From the NCBI RefSeq assembly GCF_014876185.1, contig NZ_JADALJ010000001.1, positions 3,969,001 to 4,033,000 on the forward strand: 64,000 nt of DNA. Reading direction: 5' to 3'. The stretch comes from Rufibacter sp. LB8. Lineage in GTDB: Bacteria > Bacteroidota > Bacteroidia > Cytophagales > Hymenobacteraceae. A program made the position numbers and the translations under genes. Within the stretch, counting starts at the first letter, position 1. Every line of letters begins with the position of its first letter. Below are positions 32,902 to 41,494 of this stretch, piece after piece. Under the pieces are notes generated by a model. It was given only the letters and a program-made list of their open reading frames with translations. It was not told where the DNA came from and did not search any database.

Positions 32902-33465
32902 CTACTGCACCTTAATACTGGTCAGCATTCTAGTAAAACCGTTAGACGTTCTCAGGTCATCGGCACCAATGGCGGTGAAGATGTGAAATTTGCCTTTTTG
33001 GTCTGTGTGAACGTAGCCTCTCACTATCTTTTTAGCTGTGCCGATGGTAAACGTGCCGCTGGCTAAAAAGGCGGTTTTCTGGTTGTTCTGCTCTACAATC
33101 TCCAGCTTGAAATCTGTGCCGCCCAATTGGGTCACGGCGTTGGTGATGGCGCCGTTCAGGCTTCCGGCCGCGTTGCCGGTAGTAGTTTTCATGTGCATGA
33201 ACAGGGCATACAACACGAAATCGCCTGCTTCTGCCATGTGCGCCTCCATGCTATGGAACAAGGCTTTCTGGTCTTCTGGCAACGGGAAATCCAACTTCTT
33301 CAAGGCGACAGGCGTGGAGAAAGAAAAACCCTGAAACGAGAATTGCACCCACGGCGCATCTTGAAAAGTAGCCACCGCAGCAGGAAAAGGCACCTTGGCG
33401 GTCAAAGTGGCGAAAGGCGACAGGCAAACAGCTAAGCCTAGGATAATACGAGGTGCAAAGCGCAT
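32902..33465 (-). CDS. Secreted protein of unknown function
   Basis: 187 residues from the ATG at 33465 with a signal peptide (RFAPRIILGLAVCLSPFATLTAK). The longer frame from 33567 runs through a family-P repeat and is rejected. The mature protein looks like a compact alpha/beta domain (WVQFSFQGFSFSTPVALKKLDFPLPEDQKALFHSMEAHMAEAGDF ... TIGTAKKIVRGYVHTDQKGKFHIFTAIGADDLRTSNGFTRMLTSIKVQ). I do not recognise the family. The ending resembles small bacterial proteins that assess surface or lipid binding, but this is only an impression. It is convergent with the TonB_C pair. Confidence 0.7.
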   Translation of the reverse strand: MRFAPRIILGLAVCLSPFATLTAKVPFPAAVATFQDAPWVQFSFQGFSFSTPVALKKLDFPLPEDQKALFHSMEAHMAEAGDFVLYALFMHMKTTTGNAAGSLNGAITNAVTQLGGTDFKLEIVEQNNQKTAFLASGTFTIGTAKKIVRGYVHTDQKGKFHIFTAIGADDLRTSNGFTRMLTSIKVQ

Positions 33466-33508
33466 AAAAGGAACTCTATAGTTTGAAAAATAGGTAAGGC
33501 AATAAGAA

Positions 33509-33550
33509 GCGTTTTTGGCGCTGTTTCCAGAATTGAGCCCGAAAACGGAA
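33509..33550. repeat. Family-P palindrome, copy 11 (diverged left arm)
   Basis: GCGTTTTTGGCGCTG ... TTGAGCCCGAAAACGG around TTTCCAGAA. The left arm is diverged. It lies 63 bases past the pectate lyase stop. Confidence 0.7.
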
Positions 33551-33612
33551 ACACTTTTGTCAAGCAACGCGAAAGCATAACACTCAGAAAAGCTGGGGGT
33601 TAAACCACGAAA

Positions 33613-34740
33613 TTATTCGGTCAACGCCCACTTCTGCTTCCAGCGCAAAAACTTTCTGCCAACCAAATCCTCCGGAAACTCCGCGTACCAGTTGTAGCCG
33701 GTGCGGCGTTCCTGGGCTAATTCTGAGAGGTGTTGCTTCACTTTCCCATCTCGGCCTACAAATAAAGGCGTGTTGGTGTTAATGTCATAAAACCGGGCCA
33801 GCAAGGGCGGGGCCGCGGGGTCAGGCACCACCACCAGGTCATAACCTTTGGTGTAGTGCTCGTTCGGGATTCTGTCTAACCTAAGACCGGTGATTTTAAC
33901 GCGTTGCAGCCAGGCAACCGCACTGGTAATGGCCGTTTGCACCGCTGGGCTGGGGTTTTCCAGCTTCATAAGATATTCTACAATACCCACGCTTTCCATG
34001 CCACTCAAAGAAACTAATTCATAGGCACGCGCTTTCTGTGGCTGAAACGTGACCGGGTCATGCTGCGCGCACCAGGCGGTGAATTGGCCATTTGCCGTAA
34101 TCTGGGTTTTGAGAATTATGTCTAAGCCTTTTTCAATGGCTTGCGCGGCGGCTTGCTTTCTGGCGGCATCCACAAAAGAGTACGTTTCTTTGCCTTTCGC
34201 TATGTCGCGCAGCAGGGTCATCACGCCAATCATGGCGCCGTCATTAAAGGTGATGTAGGAATAATAGCCCTCCCTCAGCGGAAAGAACTGCGGCCAGCCG
34301 CCATTGGGGTACTGGGCTTTCAACAGGTAATCAAGGCCGCGCAAAAAGCTTTCTCTGTATTTTACCTGCTGGGTGCTTTGAAAAACCTTCGCCAGGTAGG
34401 CCATTTGGGTGAAGGTGGCGCGGTTGTCAATGGTGGAGATACCGCTTTTCTCAAATGGAGAGGCCAGTTTCTCTGCTTCTGCGGGCGTGAGCGGCTTGGC
34501 CATGTCCAGGTTCTTGTCCCAGCCGCCGTTGTTTTTCTGATAAAGCAGTACGTTGTCGGCAATTCGGGTGGCCTCTGGCGTGGCGTACCACTCCGTCGGC
34601 TGGCTTTGCGCGCGGTACCAGTTGATGCCGGCGGGCGCTTGGGCCGTGGGCTGCGCATTGTTCACCGAAGGAGAAGATGGCACCTGCGCCGTGCAGCCCA
34701 GCATTCCCAACAACAGCACACAGGCAAAAGAGAATTTCAT
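33613..34740 (-). CDS. Pectate lyase, PL10 type
   Basis: 375 residues, lipoprotein signal (LLLGMLGCTAQ). The (alpha/alpha)-barrel PL10 domain is recognisable by NNGGWDKNLDMAKPL near residue 65, ISTIDNRATFTQMAYLAKVF, LDYLLKAQYPNGGWPQFFPLREGYYSYITFNDGAMIGVM and the C-terminal RFYDINTNTPLFVGRDGKVK ... ERRTGYNWYAEFP. It cleaves polygalacturonate by beta-elimination, probably at the cell surface. No SusC/SusD pair or other pectinase lies next to it, so it is not in an obvious polysaccharide locus. Family-P copies flank it on both sides. Confidence 0.9.
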   Translation of the reverse strand: MKFSFACVLLLGMLGCTAQVPSSPSVNNAQPTAQAPAGINWYRAQSQPTEWYATPEATRIADNVLLYQKNNGGWDKNLDMAKPLTPAEAEKLASPFEKSGISTIDNRATFTQMAYLAKVFQSTQQVKYRESFLRGLDYLLKAQYPNGGWPQFFPLREGYYSYITFNDGAMIGVMTLLRDIAKGKETYSFVDAARKQAAAQAIEKGLDIILKTQITANGQFTAWCAQHDPVTFQPQKARAYELVSLSGMESVGIVEYLMKLENPSPAVQTAITSAVAWLQRVKITGLRLDRIPNEHYTKGYDLVVVPDPAAPPLLARFYDINTNTPLFVGRDGKVKQHLSELAQERRTGYNWYAEFPEDLVGRKFLRWKQKWALTE

Positions 34741-34883
34741 GAAACGAAGTAAAAAGGCCTCAGAACGATTGGCAGAATCGGCTTAAGAACAGAAATTAAA
34801 GGCCTGCTGAAGAAAAGGCCTGCCCAGGATTTCTTCGAAATATAGCTAGCATAACATTCCGTAGTTGGATTATCTGAAAACCG

Positions 34884-34929
34884 TTTCCGTTTTCGGGCTC
34901 GTTTTCAGAAATGGGCCCGAAAACGGAAA
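34884..34929. repeat. Family-P palindrome, copy 12
   Basis: TTTCCGTTTTCGGGCTCG / TGGGCCCGAAAACGGAAA around TTTTCAGAAA. It begins 3 bases past the stop of the minus-strand flippase-like gene. Confidence 0.85.
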
Positions 34930-34931
34930 GG

Positions 34932-35987
34932 CTATTCCTCGTCCTCCGGATGTTCGCCAAACACACGCAACACCCAGCGCGGTAAGAAGAACGAACCCAG
35001 AATCAGATACAGATAATACGTCACCACGCGGTACAGCAGCACAATCACGGTAGTAAACCTGCCCAAAAATTGCCCGAAAAACGTTGGAAAAGCCACCTCA
35101 GCAATGCCCGCGCCGCCCGGCGTTACGGCTACCAGCAAGACAATCTTATAGACCATGTTGCGCGAAAAAATCAGCACGTGGTCATGGAAACTGATATCGG
35201 TGAAGGCGGCAATCAAGCAGTTAATTACAAAGTAGCGGGCCGTCCAAACGAAGGCGGTTGAAAGCGCGGCGTTCAGCCAATAACTAAATGTACTGCCTTT
35301 GAGGTGCTGCGAGGCCCACACCAGCTCGTTGCCGTGCTTGTAAGCGCCAGCCCGGAAACGGCGCGTGAGCCGGAAAGACGTGGCTCGCAGGAAGAGTCGT
35401 TTCACGGCCTTCGGGTTAATCAAAAGGCCATACGCCATCAAGAACGCATAAAACGCAATCAACAAATAACTGACAATAAACGCTATTTCCAGGCTTTGCG
35501 TCACGGAGAATTCCATGGCCGAAACCTCGGGAAAAATATCTCCGGCGGTAATCAAAAATATCAATGGCACAGCAATGATGAAGTAAAGGTTGTCCAGCAT
35601 GGCGGTCACCATCACGTAGGCCAATGACTTGCCCAGACTCAAACCTTCCTTGTTCAAAATGAAAGCGGCCACCGTAGAACCGCCCACCACACTGGGCATC
35701 ACGCAAGACGCGAATTCCCAGAGCATAATCACATCCACGCTTTTGCGCCAACTCAGGAATTTCTCGGTCACGTACCTAATGCGGTAAATATACCCGAAGT
35801 CCCGCACCACCAGCACCAGAAACGTCATGAAGAGCCAGAACGGCTTGGCGTTGTAGAGCGGCGTGAGGTCCATCTCGGCGGAGTCACGGTAGAACATGTA
35901 GCCAATCATGCCCAGACCAATCACCACCGGAATCAAAATGCGCTGCGGGGTGAAGTAGGAGAGGAGTTTCTTACGATTGAGGTCCAT
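34932..35987 (-). CDS. Lysylphosphatidylglycerol synthase-like (AglD/MprF flippase domain) membrane protein
   Basis: 351 residues from the ATG at 35987 (MDLNRKKLLSYFTPQ). About eight transmembrane segments. The family hallmarks are the region VVGGSTVAAFILNKEGLSLGKSLAYVM (about 105-130) and VTPGGAGIAEVAFPTFFGQFLG (about 295-315), typical of the UPF0104/LPG_synthase_TM family, thought to flip lipids or lipid-linked molecules. It lacks a synthase domain. The start lies inside the end of scpA (17-base overlap), so translation is probably coupled. The longer frame from 36071 overlaps scpA deeply and is rejected. Confidence 0.85.
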   Translation of the reverse strand: MDLNRKKLLSYFTPQRILIPVVIGLGMIGYMFYRDSAEMDLTPLYNAKPFWLFMTFLVLVVRDFGYIYRIRYVTEKFLSWRKSVDVIMLWEFASCVMPSVVGGSTVAAFILNKEGLSLGKSLAYVMVTAMLDNLYFIIAVPLIFLITAGDIFPEVSAMEFSVTQSLEIAFIVSYLLIAFYAFLMAYGLLINPKAVKRLFLRATSFRLTRRFRAGAYKHGNELVWASQHLKGSTFSYWLNAALSTAFVWTARYFVINCLIAAFTDISFHDHVLIFSRNMVYKIVLLVAVTPGGAGIAEVAFPTFFGQFLGRFTTVIVLLYRVVTYYLYLILGSFFLPRWVLRVFGEHPEDEE

Positions 35988-36750
35988 GGTCTTGGGTAAG
36001 GGTGAGGTGCTGCGCGTCTGAGAACGGCACAATGCGGAAATTATTAAACCCGTCGCCAATCTCCAAACCAATCTCGTTGAGCTGCAGCAAGTCTAAGATA
36101 GCCAGGAAGTTAAAGATTAAGCCTATTTTATCTGGAAACGCTTCTAGCAGCTCCACAAACGTGACGGTGCCTTGCGTGCCCACACGGCGCTTGATATAGT
36201 TGCGCTGCTGGTCTATGGTGTACGGGTAGGTATAAACGGTGTGCTTGGGCCGGTTCTGCTCGTCCTCGTAGCGCTGCATGGCCTTGTAGAACGCGTGCAT
36301 GAGGCCATACAGGTTCAGGTCTTTGAGTTCGTACTCCAGTTGGTGCGAAGCCGCAATCTTGGCCAGTTCTGCATCTGTGTTGCCGCGGTGTTCCTGTTGC
36401 AGGCGCACGTCTTCCAGGAGACTTAAATCGCCCAAGACTTCTTTGTAACGCTTGTATTCCAGCAGGTGCTGCACCAGTTCCTGACGTGGGTCAATCTCGT
36501 TGCCTTCTTCGTCTTTCTCAAAACGGGGTAGCAGCATCTTGGCCTTAATGCGCATGAGCGTGGCGGCGGTGAGAATAAACTCGCTGGCCACTTCCATGTT
36601 CATGGTTTCCAGTTGCCGGATGTAGCCCACAAAGTCATTGGTGATCTGCGAGATGGGAATGTCATGGATGTCCAGCTCGTCGCGTTCAATAAAGAACAAC
36701 AGCAGGTCAAACGGCCCCTCAAACAACGATAGCTTTATCTCAAAACTCAC
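35971..36750 (-). CDS. scpA: Segregation and condensation protein A
   Basis: 259 residues. ScpA is the kleisin subunit that bridges SMC heads with ScpB for chromosome condensation. Conserved N-terminus SFEIKLSLFEGPFDLLLFFIERDELDIHDIPISQITNDFV and LMRIKAKMLLPR, a charged middle, and a C-terminal winged-helix part (VTFVELLEAFPDKIGLIFNFLAILDLLQLNEIGL). Length typical. It overlaps the flippase-like gene downstream. scpB is not in the window. Confidence 0.93.
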   Translation of the reverse strand: MSFEIKLSLFEGPFDLLLFFIERDELDIHDIPISQITNDFVGYIRQLETMNMEVASEFILTAATLMRIKAKMLLPRFEKDEEGNEIDPRQELVQHLLEYKRYKEVLGDLSLLEDVRLQQEHRGNTDAELAKIAASHQLEYELKDLNLYGLMHAFYKAMQRYEDEQNRPKHTVYTYPYTIDQQRNYIKRRVGTQGTVTFVELLEAFPDKIGLIFNFLAILDLLQLNEIGLEIGDGFNNFRIVPFSDAQHLTLTQDHGPQS

Positions 36751-36828
36751 AGGCAGGCAATACGCAACGGTTCAAAAACCAAAAATACGTAGAAGAATCG
36801 CCCTATGCCAACCTTTGCCGGTTTGACT

Positions 36829-36869
36829 TCCGTTTTCGGCTTCATTTCTGGAAATGAGCGGTAAAACGG
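36829..36869. repeat. Family-P palindrome, copy 13 (CTGG orientation, degenerate)
   Basis: TCCGTTTTCGGCTTCATTT, loop CTGG, AAATGAGCGGTAAAACGG. It lies upstream of scpA. Confidence 0.7.
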
Positions 36870-36949
36870 TGGAATTGTTCATTGTTCTTTGTTGATTGTT
36901 TTTTTGAAAGTAATCAAAACCAGCAAAATAGTTAGTCGCTTGCTACGTG

Positions 36950-37077
36950 CAGATTCTCCCCTTGAGGATTGCTCAAACGAGAGTTTGAGGCAGCGAGCGA
37001 AGCTCTGTAGAGGGGTGTTTACTTCTGCTGATTCACGTTTTTTTGATAATGTAGGGGCGTATCGCAAACGCCCGCAC
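36950..37077. repeat. Compound element: CTCCCCTTGAGG unit plus family-G palindrome (copy 1)
   Basis: A 70-base unit beginning ATTCTCCCCTTGAGGATTGC and ending GGGGTGTTTA contains the inner hairpin CAAACGAGAGTTTG. A GTAGGGGCGTAT...CGCCCGCACGCAT palindrome follows at 37051-37077. The same unit-then-palindrome order recurs at 42958-43082. Confidence 0.7.
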
Positions 37078-37086
37078 GCATTCCTG

Positions 37087-37345
37087 ATTTTGACGCATTT
37101 CGTCCCCCTTTGAAGGGGGTAGGGGGATGATTTACTCGTGCTGATTACTTTTATGGCGCGGAAGTTACTTCCGTGACTTACTTTTAGGCTGTTCTTTAAG
37201 TCACGGAAGTAACTTCCGCGCCATAGAGGAGTGATTACAAACTCTCCCGAGATTCACTTTTACTAGTCGCAGTTTTTAGCCGATTACTTCTCCATCTGAC
37301 TTTTTCATCCCCCAACCCCCTTCAAAGGGGGACGATATGCGTCAG
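37087..37345. repeat. Nested inverted structure with a perfect 28-bp-arm palindrome
   Basis: The C-rich element GTCCCCCTTTGAAGGGGG at about 37089-37128 and its inverted copy at about 37300-37340 enclose a palindrome at 37153-37224. The palindrome's arms (ATGGCGCGGAAGTTACTTCC... and complement) are 28 bases and match exactly. A third C-rich copy is at about 47440-47480. Confidence 0.8.
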
Positions 37346-37514
37346 TATCTAAAATGCGTAGTGTCGTTGCTGGGGCAGCGAGGGTAGTCAGGAGACTACC
37401 CATCATCCATAGACACGGGTGACCGCTGCGCTAAACACTCGCGCCAGCATATTTAATGGTTAATGGCTGGTTGCTGATTGTAAAGAAAACTATCAGCAAC
37501 CAGCCATCATCAAT

Positions 37515-37560
37515 TTCCCGTTTTTGGCTCCGTTTCCAGAAATGAGCCCGAAAACGGGAA
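37515..37560. repeat. Family-P palindrome, copy 14
   Basis: TTCCCGTTTTTGGCTC / GAGCCCGAAAACGGGAA around TTTCCAGAAA. Outer TTCCCG/CGGGAA pairs. It lies 78 bases past the stop of the 37638-38453 lipoprotein gene. Confidence 0.8.
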
Positions 37561-37637
37561 CACTACGCCCGAATGCAAATGTGCTTTAATGGCTATTAGT
37601 TGAGAAGGAGGCAACAAGGCGCCTCACTGAAGCAGGC

Positions 37638-38453
37638 TTAGTTTTCATAGGTGAAATTGATTCTCTCTATGCTCCCTTCATGCCATAATCTTATGGAAGA
37701 GACCGGGTAACCTGCATCATTGTATTGGTAAGTAGCCTCAAATGAATAGTTGTTGCCTTGGTAGTTTTCGGTTTTTGAGTGTGCCACCAGGTTGTGGTCG
37801 GCTAAAATCTGACGGGGAATCTCCTGCATTATCAACGTAGGTACAGATAATTGATAAATGCCCTGCAAAGGCACTTTTTTGTCATCATAGACAAACGTGT
37901 AATTATTATAGGTGCCGCCAGTAGGCAACTCTCCGTGCATGAATGTTACTTGTCCGTTGGTGTACGTATAGGTATAGATAGGGCCTGGAACCTCTGCTCC
38001 GTCAATGATATTCCACATTTGTAAGCTGGTACGTTGGCCTGACGCACTATAGGAATTTTTATAATAATGTATTTCTGTTGAGTTGTCTGTGTTCTTAGAA
38101 GTACGAATCTGTTTATCTACCTGATTTTTTTCGTTGTAAGTGATGTCCCACATTAACTCAGGCGAATATTGAATGCGCACGAGGCGGTCTTGGGCATCAT
38201 AAGAATAAAGGATGTTGATGGCACTGGAAGCCGAACCAGATCTTTGGTTAGTGCCAGTGATAGAACTTAGCTGCTTCTTTTCATTGTAATTATACCTTAG
38301 GTCAATGGTTAGCGTTTGACCACCGGGGAATTCACTTGTTGAGACTTTACGGGTCAGGTAATATTTTTTTTCTGGCTCAGGTAGCTCGGCATCGTCTGCA
38401 CAGCTGCACATAAGTAAAAAGAAAGCTAATAAGGGCAGTAAATGCTTTTTCAT
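37638..38453 (-). CDS. Lipoprotein with YD-like repeats, unknown function
   Basis: 271 residues with a lipobox (LLMCSCADDAELPEP; acidic after Cys suggests surface display). The mature part consists of beta-strand repeats each holding an aromatic-Asp/Asn motif: LRYNYNEKKQLSSI, ILYSYDAQDRLVRIQY, DITYNEKNQVDKQI, YTYTYTNGQVT, TFVYDDKKVPLQGIY and ATYQYNDAGYPVSSI. These resemble RHS/YD-type or DUF4595-like repeats that form a beta-barrel. No enzymatic motif. It stands alone on the minus strand with an AT-rich upstream region. Family-level homologues are common in Bacteroidota and uncharacterised. Confidence 0.75.
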   Translation of the reverse strand: MKKHLLPLLAFFLLMCSCADDAELPEPEKKYYLTRKVSTSEFPGGQTLTIDLRYNYNEKKQLSSITGTNQRSGSASSAINILYSYDAQDRLVRIQYSPELMWDITYNEKNQVDKQIRTSKNTDNSTEIHYYKNSYSASGQRTSLQMWNIIDGAEVPGPIYTYTYTNGQVTFMHGELPTGGTYNNYTFVYDDKKVPLQGIYQLSVPTLIMQEIPRQILADHNLVAHSKTENYQGNNYSFEATYQYNDAGYPVSSIRLWHEGSIERINFTYEN

Positions 38454-38784
38454 ATAAAATTATAGGATAAGGTTATAGTGCTATAAATGTAGCTGTAAAA
38501 GCCAAATTATATATTGTTTCTTGAATATTATTTCTTCCGCCAGACTTGCTGCACAATCAGCCAATTTTCCGTTTTCGGCTTCATTTCTGAAAATGAGCCC
38601 CAAAACGCAATACACTACCCGCAAAACCAGTTACCAATCCATAGTCTATTAGCCTGCGGTGGGCACAAAAGTTCACGCTAAGAAAAAATCTGTAAATTTG
38701 CCTTTTGTCTGGCGGTAACTTCGTATAGTAAAAAACTTTCAGTACGTTACGCTGTTGCAACCGTATCACCCAACCCGCACCCCT
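38454..38784. other. Divergent intergenic region (lipoprotein / dxs)
   Basis: 331 bases between divergent starts. It contains family-P copy 15 (38567-38608), one of the few in a divergent promoter region, and a TAAATTTG element (38693-38700) that could drive dxs. Confidence 0.5.
38567..38608. repeat. Family-P palindrome, copy 15 (reverse orientation)
   Basis: TTCCGTTTTCGGCTTCATTT, loop CTGA, AAATGAGCCCCAAAACG. Partly mismatched. Confidence 0.7.
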
Positions 38785-40701
38785 ATGATCATTGAACCCG
38801 GAGAACTGCTGGCCAAGATAAACAAGCCAGAAGATTTGCGCCAACTGCCTGAAGACCAGTTGCTGCAGGTATGCCAGGAATTACGGCAGTTTATCATAGA
38901 CAACGTGTCTATCTACGGCGGGCACTTCGGGGCGAGTCTGGGGGTGGTGGAGATGACCGTGGCGCTGCATTACGTGTTCAACACGCCGTATGACCAGTTG
39001 GTCTGGGATGTGGGGCACCAGGCCTACGGGCACAAAATCCTGACGGGAAGACGTGATAATTTCCACACCAACCGCAAGCTGAACGGGATTTCGGGTTTCC
39101 CGAAACGGAAAGAAAGCGAGTATGATGCGTTTGGCGTGGGGCATTCCAGTACCTCCATTTCGGCGGCGCTGGGCATGGCTGTGGCCTCGCAGTACAAGAA
39201 AGAGCACGATCGGCACCACATTGCCGTGATTGGCGATGGTTCCATGACCGCCGGTATGGCGTTTGAAGCCCTGAACCACGGCGGCTCCACCGATGCAGAT
39301 TTGCTGGTCATTCTCAACGACAACTGCATGAGCATTGACCCCAACGTGGGCGCGCTCAAAGAATATTTAACCGACATCACCACCTCGCGCACCTACAACA
39401 AAGTCCGTGACGAGCTTTGGAACATCCTGGGTAAAATCAGCAAGTTCGGGCCAAATGCGCAGCAGATTGCCTCCAAGGTAGAAAGCGGCATCAAAGCCAC
39501 GCTGCTCAAGAATAGCAACCTGTTTGAAAGCCTGAAATTCAGATACTTCGGGCCGATTGACGGGCATGATGTGAATCATATGGCCAGCGTACTGCAAGAC
39601 CTGAAGAAAATCCCTGGGCCGAAGATTCTGCACTGCGTGACCGTGAAAGGCAAGGGTTATGCCTTAGCTGAGAAAGAGCAGACCAAGTGGCACGCGCCCG
39701 GCCTGTTTGACAAACTCACCGGCGAAATCTATAAAGTCCACCACACCACCCCGCAGGCCCCAAAATATCAAGACGTGTTTGGGCATACGCTGCTGGAGAT
39801 GGCCGAGCAAAACCCCAAAATCATGGGTGTGACGCCGGCTATGCCTAGTGGTTCCTCCATGAACATTATGATGGCGGCCATGCCAGACCGTGCGTTTGAC
39901 GTGGGCATTGCCGAACAGCACGCCGTTACGTTCTCTGCGGGCTTGGCGACGCAGGGTTTGGTACCGTTCTGTAACATTTATTCCAGCTTTATGCAGCGCG
40001 CCTATGACCAAGTGGTGCATGACGTTTGTCTGCAGAATCTGCACGTGGTGTTCCCGCTGGACCGCGCTGGTTTTGCCGGGGCCGATGGCCAGACGCACCA
40101 CGGAAACTATGACATTGCGTACATGCGCTGTCTGCCTAACATGGTGGTTTCCAGTCCTATGAATGAGCAGGAATTGCGTAATTTGATGTTCACGGCCAGC
40201 CAAGACGGCATGGGGCCGTTTACCATACGCTATCCGCGCGGCGAAGGTGTGATGCCCGAATGGCGCACCCCGCTGGAACTGATTGAAGTGGGCAAAGGCC
40301 GCACCATTCAGGAAGGCGAGGAAGTAGCCATTCTCACTATCGGGCACATTGGCAATTACGTGGTGGATGTTTGCCAAAACCTGAAATTAGATGGGCTGCG
40401 GCCGGGGCACTATGACATGCGCTTCGCGAAGCCCCTGGACGAGCAACTCCTGCACCAAATCTTCCAAAAATACGAGAAAGTCATTACCATTGAAGACGGC
40501 TGCCTGCAAGGCGGTTTCGGGAGTGCAGTGGTAGAGTTCATGGCCGACCACGGCTACACCGCCCAAGTGAAACGCCTGGGCATTCCGGACACCATTGTAG
40601 AACACGGTTCCCAACTGGAACTGCACCGCCTCTGCGGCTTCGACCCAGACGGCATTGAGCGCGCCGTGCGCGAGTTAATGGGCGTGGCAGTACGGGTGTA
40701 A
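38785..40701 (+). CDS. dxs: 1-Deoxy-D-xylulose-5-phosphate synthase
   Basis: 638 residues from the ATG at 38785 (MIIEPGELLAKINKPEDLRQLPEDQL). A TTG at 38755 is less likely. It condenses pyruvate and glyceraldehyde-3-phosphate with thiamine diphosphate, the first step of the MEP isoprenoid pathway. Visible parts: GGHFGASLGVVEMTVALHYVF, the ThDP motif GDGSMTAGMAFEALNH with the distal N-D of LVILNDNCMS, the catalytic Glu in GIAEQHAVTFSAGLA (about 376), and DRAGFAGADGQTHHG in the transketolase pyrimidine domain. The isoprenoid product could feed the prenyltransferase at 22.8 kb. A hairpin and a family-P copy follow the stop. Confidence 0.95.
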   Translation: MIIEPGELLAKINKPEDLRQLPEDQLLQVCQELRQFIIDNVSIYGGHFGASLGVVEMTVALHYVFNTPYDQLVWDVGHQAYGHKILTGRRDNFHTNRKLNGISGFPKRKESEYDAFGVGHSSTSISAALGMAVASQYKKEHDRHHIAVIGDGSMTAGMAFEALNHGGSTDADLLVILNDNCMSIDPNVGALKEYLTDITTSRTYNKVRDELWNILGKISKFGPNAQQIASKVESGIKATLLKNSNLFESLKFRYFGPIDGHDVNHMASVLQDLKKIPGPKILHCVTVKGKGYALAEKEQTKWHAPGLFDKLTGEIYKVHHTTPQAPKYQDVFGHTLLEMAEQNPKIMGVTPAMPSGSSMNIMMAAMPDRAFDVGIAEQHAVTFSAGLATQGLVPFCNIYSSFMQRAYDQVVHDVCLQNLHVVFPLDRAGFAGADGQTHHGNYDIAYMRCLPNMVVSSPMNEQELRNLMFTASQDGMGPFTIRYPRGEGVMPEWRTPLELIEVGKGRTIQEGEEVAILTIGHIGNYVVDVCQNLKLDGLRPGHYDMRFAKPLDEQLLHQIFQKYEKVITIEDGCLQGGFGSAVVEFMADHGYTAQVKRLGIPDTIVEHGSQLELHRLCGFDPDGIERAVRELMGVAVRV

Positions 40702-40727
40702 GCTTGATTTGATATTGAAGTGAGCGA

Positions 40728-40758
40728 GGCCTCACAGGTTTATAAAACCTGTGAGGCC
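40728..40758 (+). repeat. GGCCTCACAGGTTT hairpin after dxs
   Basis: GGCCTCACAGGTTT (40728-40741) and its exact complement (40745-40758) with a 3-base loop, then TTTCT. It may act as a weak terminator. The same hairpin type is at about 14038-14068. Confidence 0.7.
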
Positions 40759-40804
40759 TTTCTGTTTTCGGGCTCGTTTTGGTAAATGAGGCCGAAAACG
40801 GGAA
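40759..40804. repeat. Family-P palindrome, copy 16
   Basis: TTTCTGTTTTCGGGCTCG ... GAGGCCGAAAACGGGAA with an altered TTTTGGTAAA loop. It abuts the preceding hairpin directly. Confidence 0.75.
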
Positions 40805-40867
40805 TCTCAGTAATTCTTTTCAATTGGTTTTAATTTGCTTTCTTACAGTGTATTTCACAACTCGCTG

Positions 40868-41383
40868 ATGAAAATTTTCTCCTGCATTCTATTCATGTTC
40901 GCTTTAAGTTTCGGCAATTGCTATGCCCAAAAAGTAGAACTAGACTTTAAGTTGTTTCGCCTGAAAGGCTTGAAATTTGATGCAAGCAAGGAGGAGATTG
41001 CCGCCGAGCTTGGCAAGCCCAAAAAAGTAGTCAAAGCGAACAATGAATGCGGATTCCATTCTGTGGAACAAGGCACCTACTACGAGCTTTGCTATGAACA
41101 AGTCACCTTTATAGGGAATGCGAAAGAAAAATATGTCATTGACGAAATAGAATTCAACCCTGAAAGTCAGTTGGCTTTGGAGTATGGTAAGGTCAGGTTC
41201 ACCCATAAGATGTCTATGGCTGCCTTCGCCAAGATGTTCAAAAAGTCCGTCAAAGAAGATTTTGATGATAGAGAAAACGGGGTGAAAGATGCGCTGGTTT
41301 TTTTTAAAGAGTCAGATGCCGGGTTGGTGTTTTCCTTTAAAGCCGGCTATTTAATTAAAATTCATTATTGGTCACCGTGCTAA
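40868..41383 (+). CDS. Small secreted protein of unknown function
   Basis: 171 residues from the ATG at 40868, signal peptide KIFSCILFMFALSFGNCYAQ. The TTG at 40835 would add an extra leader. The mature part (KVELDFKLFRLKGLKFDASKEEIAAELGKPKKVV ... ECGFHSVEQGTYYELCYEQVTFIGN...) resembles small envelope proteins with a 'distance from activator' lipoprotein-like fold, as in SmpA/BamE-type modules (FDASKEEIAAELGKP), but this similarity is weak. Two Cys in the mid-region could pair. Its AT content is higher than that of dxs upstream. The next gene is another small secreted protein. Confidence 0.7.
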   Translation: MKIFSCILFMFALSFGNCYAQKVELDFKLFRLKGLKFDASKEEIAAELGKPKKVVKANNECGFHSVEQGTYYELCYEQVTFIGNAKEKYVIDEIEFNPESQLALEYGKVRFTHKMSMAAFAKMFKKSVKEDFDDRENGVKDALVFFKESDAGLVFSFKAGYLIKIHYWSPC

Positions 41384-41494
41384 CTAGATTTGAAATGGCT
41401 ATGGAAGTTAATTTAGTACCATCTCTAGGCTGTTTTTAGTAATATAACCTTCAGTAGAAAACTTGATAATAACAGAATCAAATTAATTATATAA

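Larger units (their letters stand above)
36751..37637. other. Repeat island A (no genes)
   Basis: About 890 bases of stacked repeats: family-P copy 13, a 70-base CTCCCCTTGAGG element, a family-G palindrome, a C-rich element in two inverted copies flanking a perfect 28-bp-arm palindrome, a GGGTAGTC palindrome with a GCTAAACACTC tail, and family-P copy 14. Short frames here are by-products. Confidence 0.75.

Noticed and set aside
36751-37637. CRISPR-like array in the repeat-rich gap
   Set aside because: Repeats are of different kinds, irregularly spaced and palindromic, with no regular repeat-spacer pattern and no cas genes in the window.
39664-40377. Minus-strand frame of 237 codons inside dxs
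   Set aside because: Antisense shadow; dxs motifs are intact across the whole stretch.
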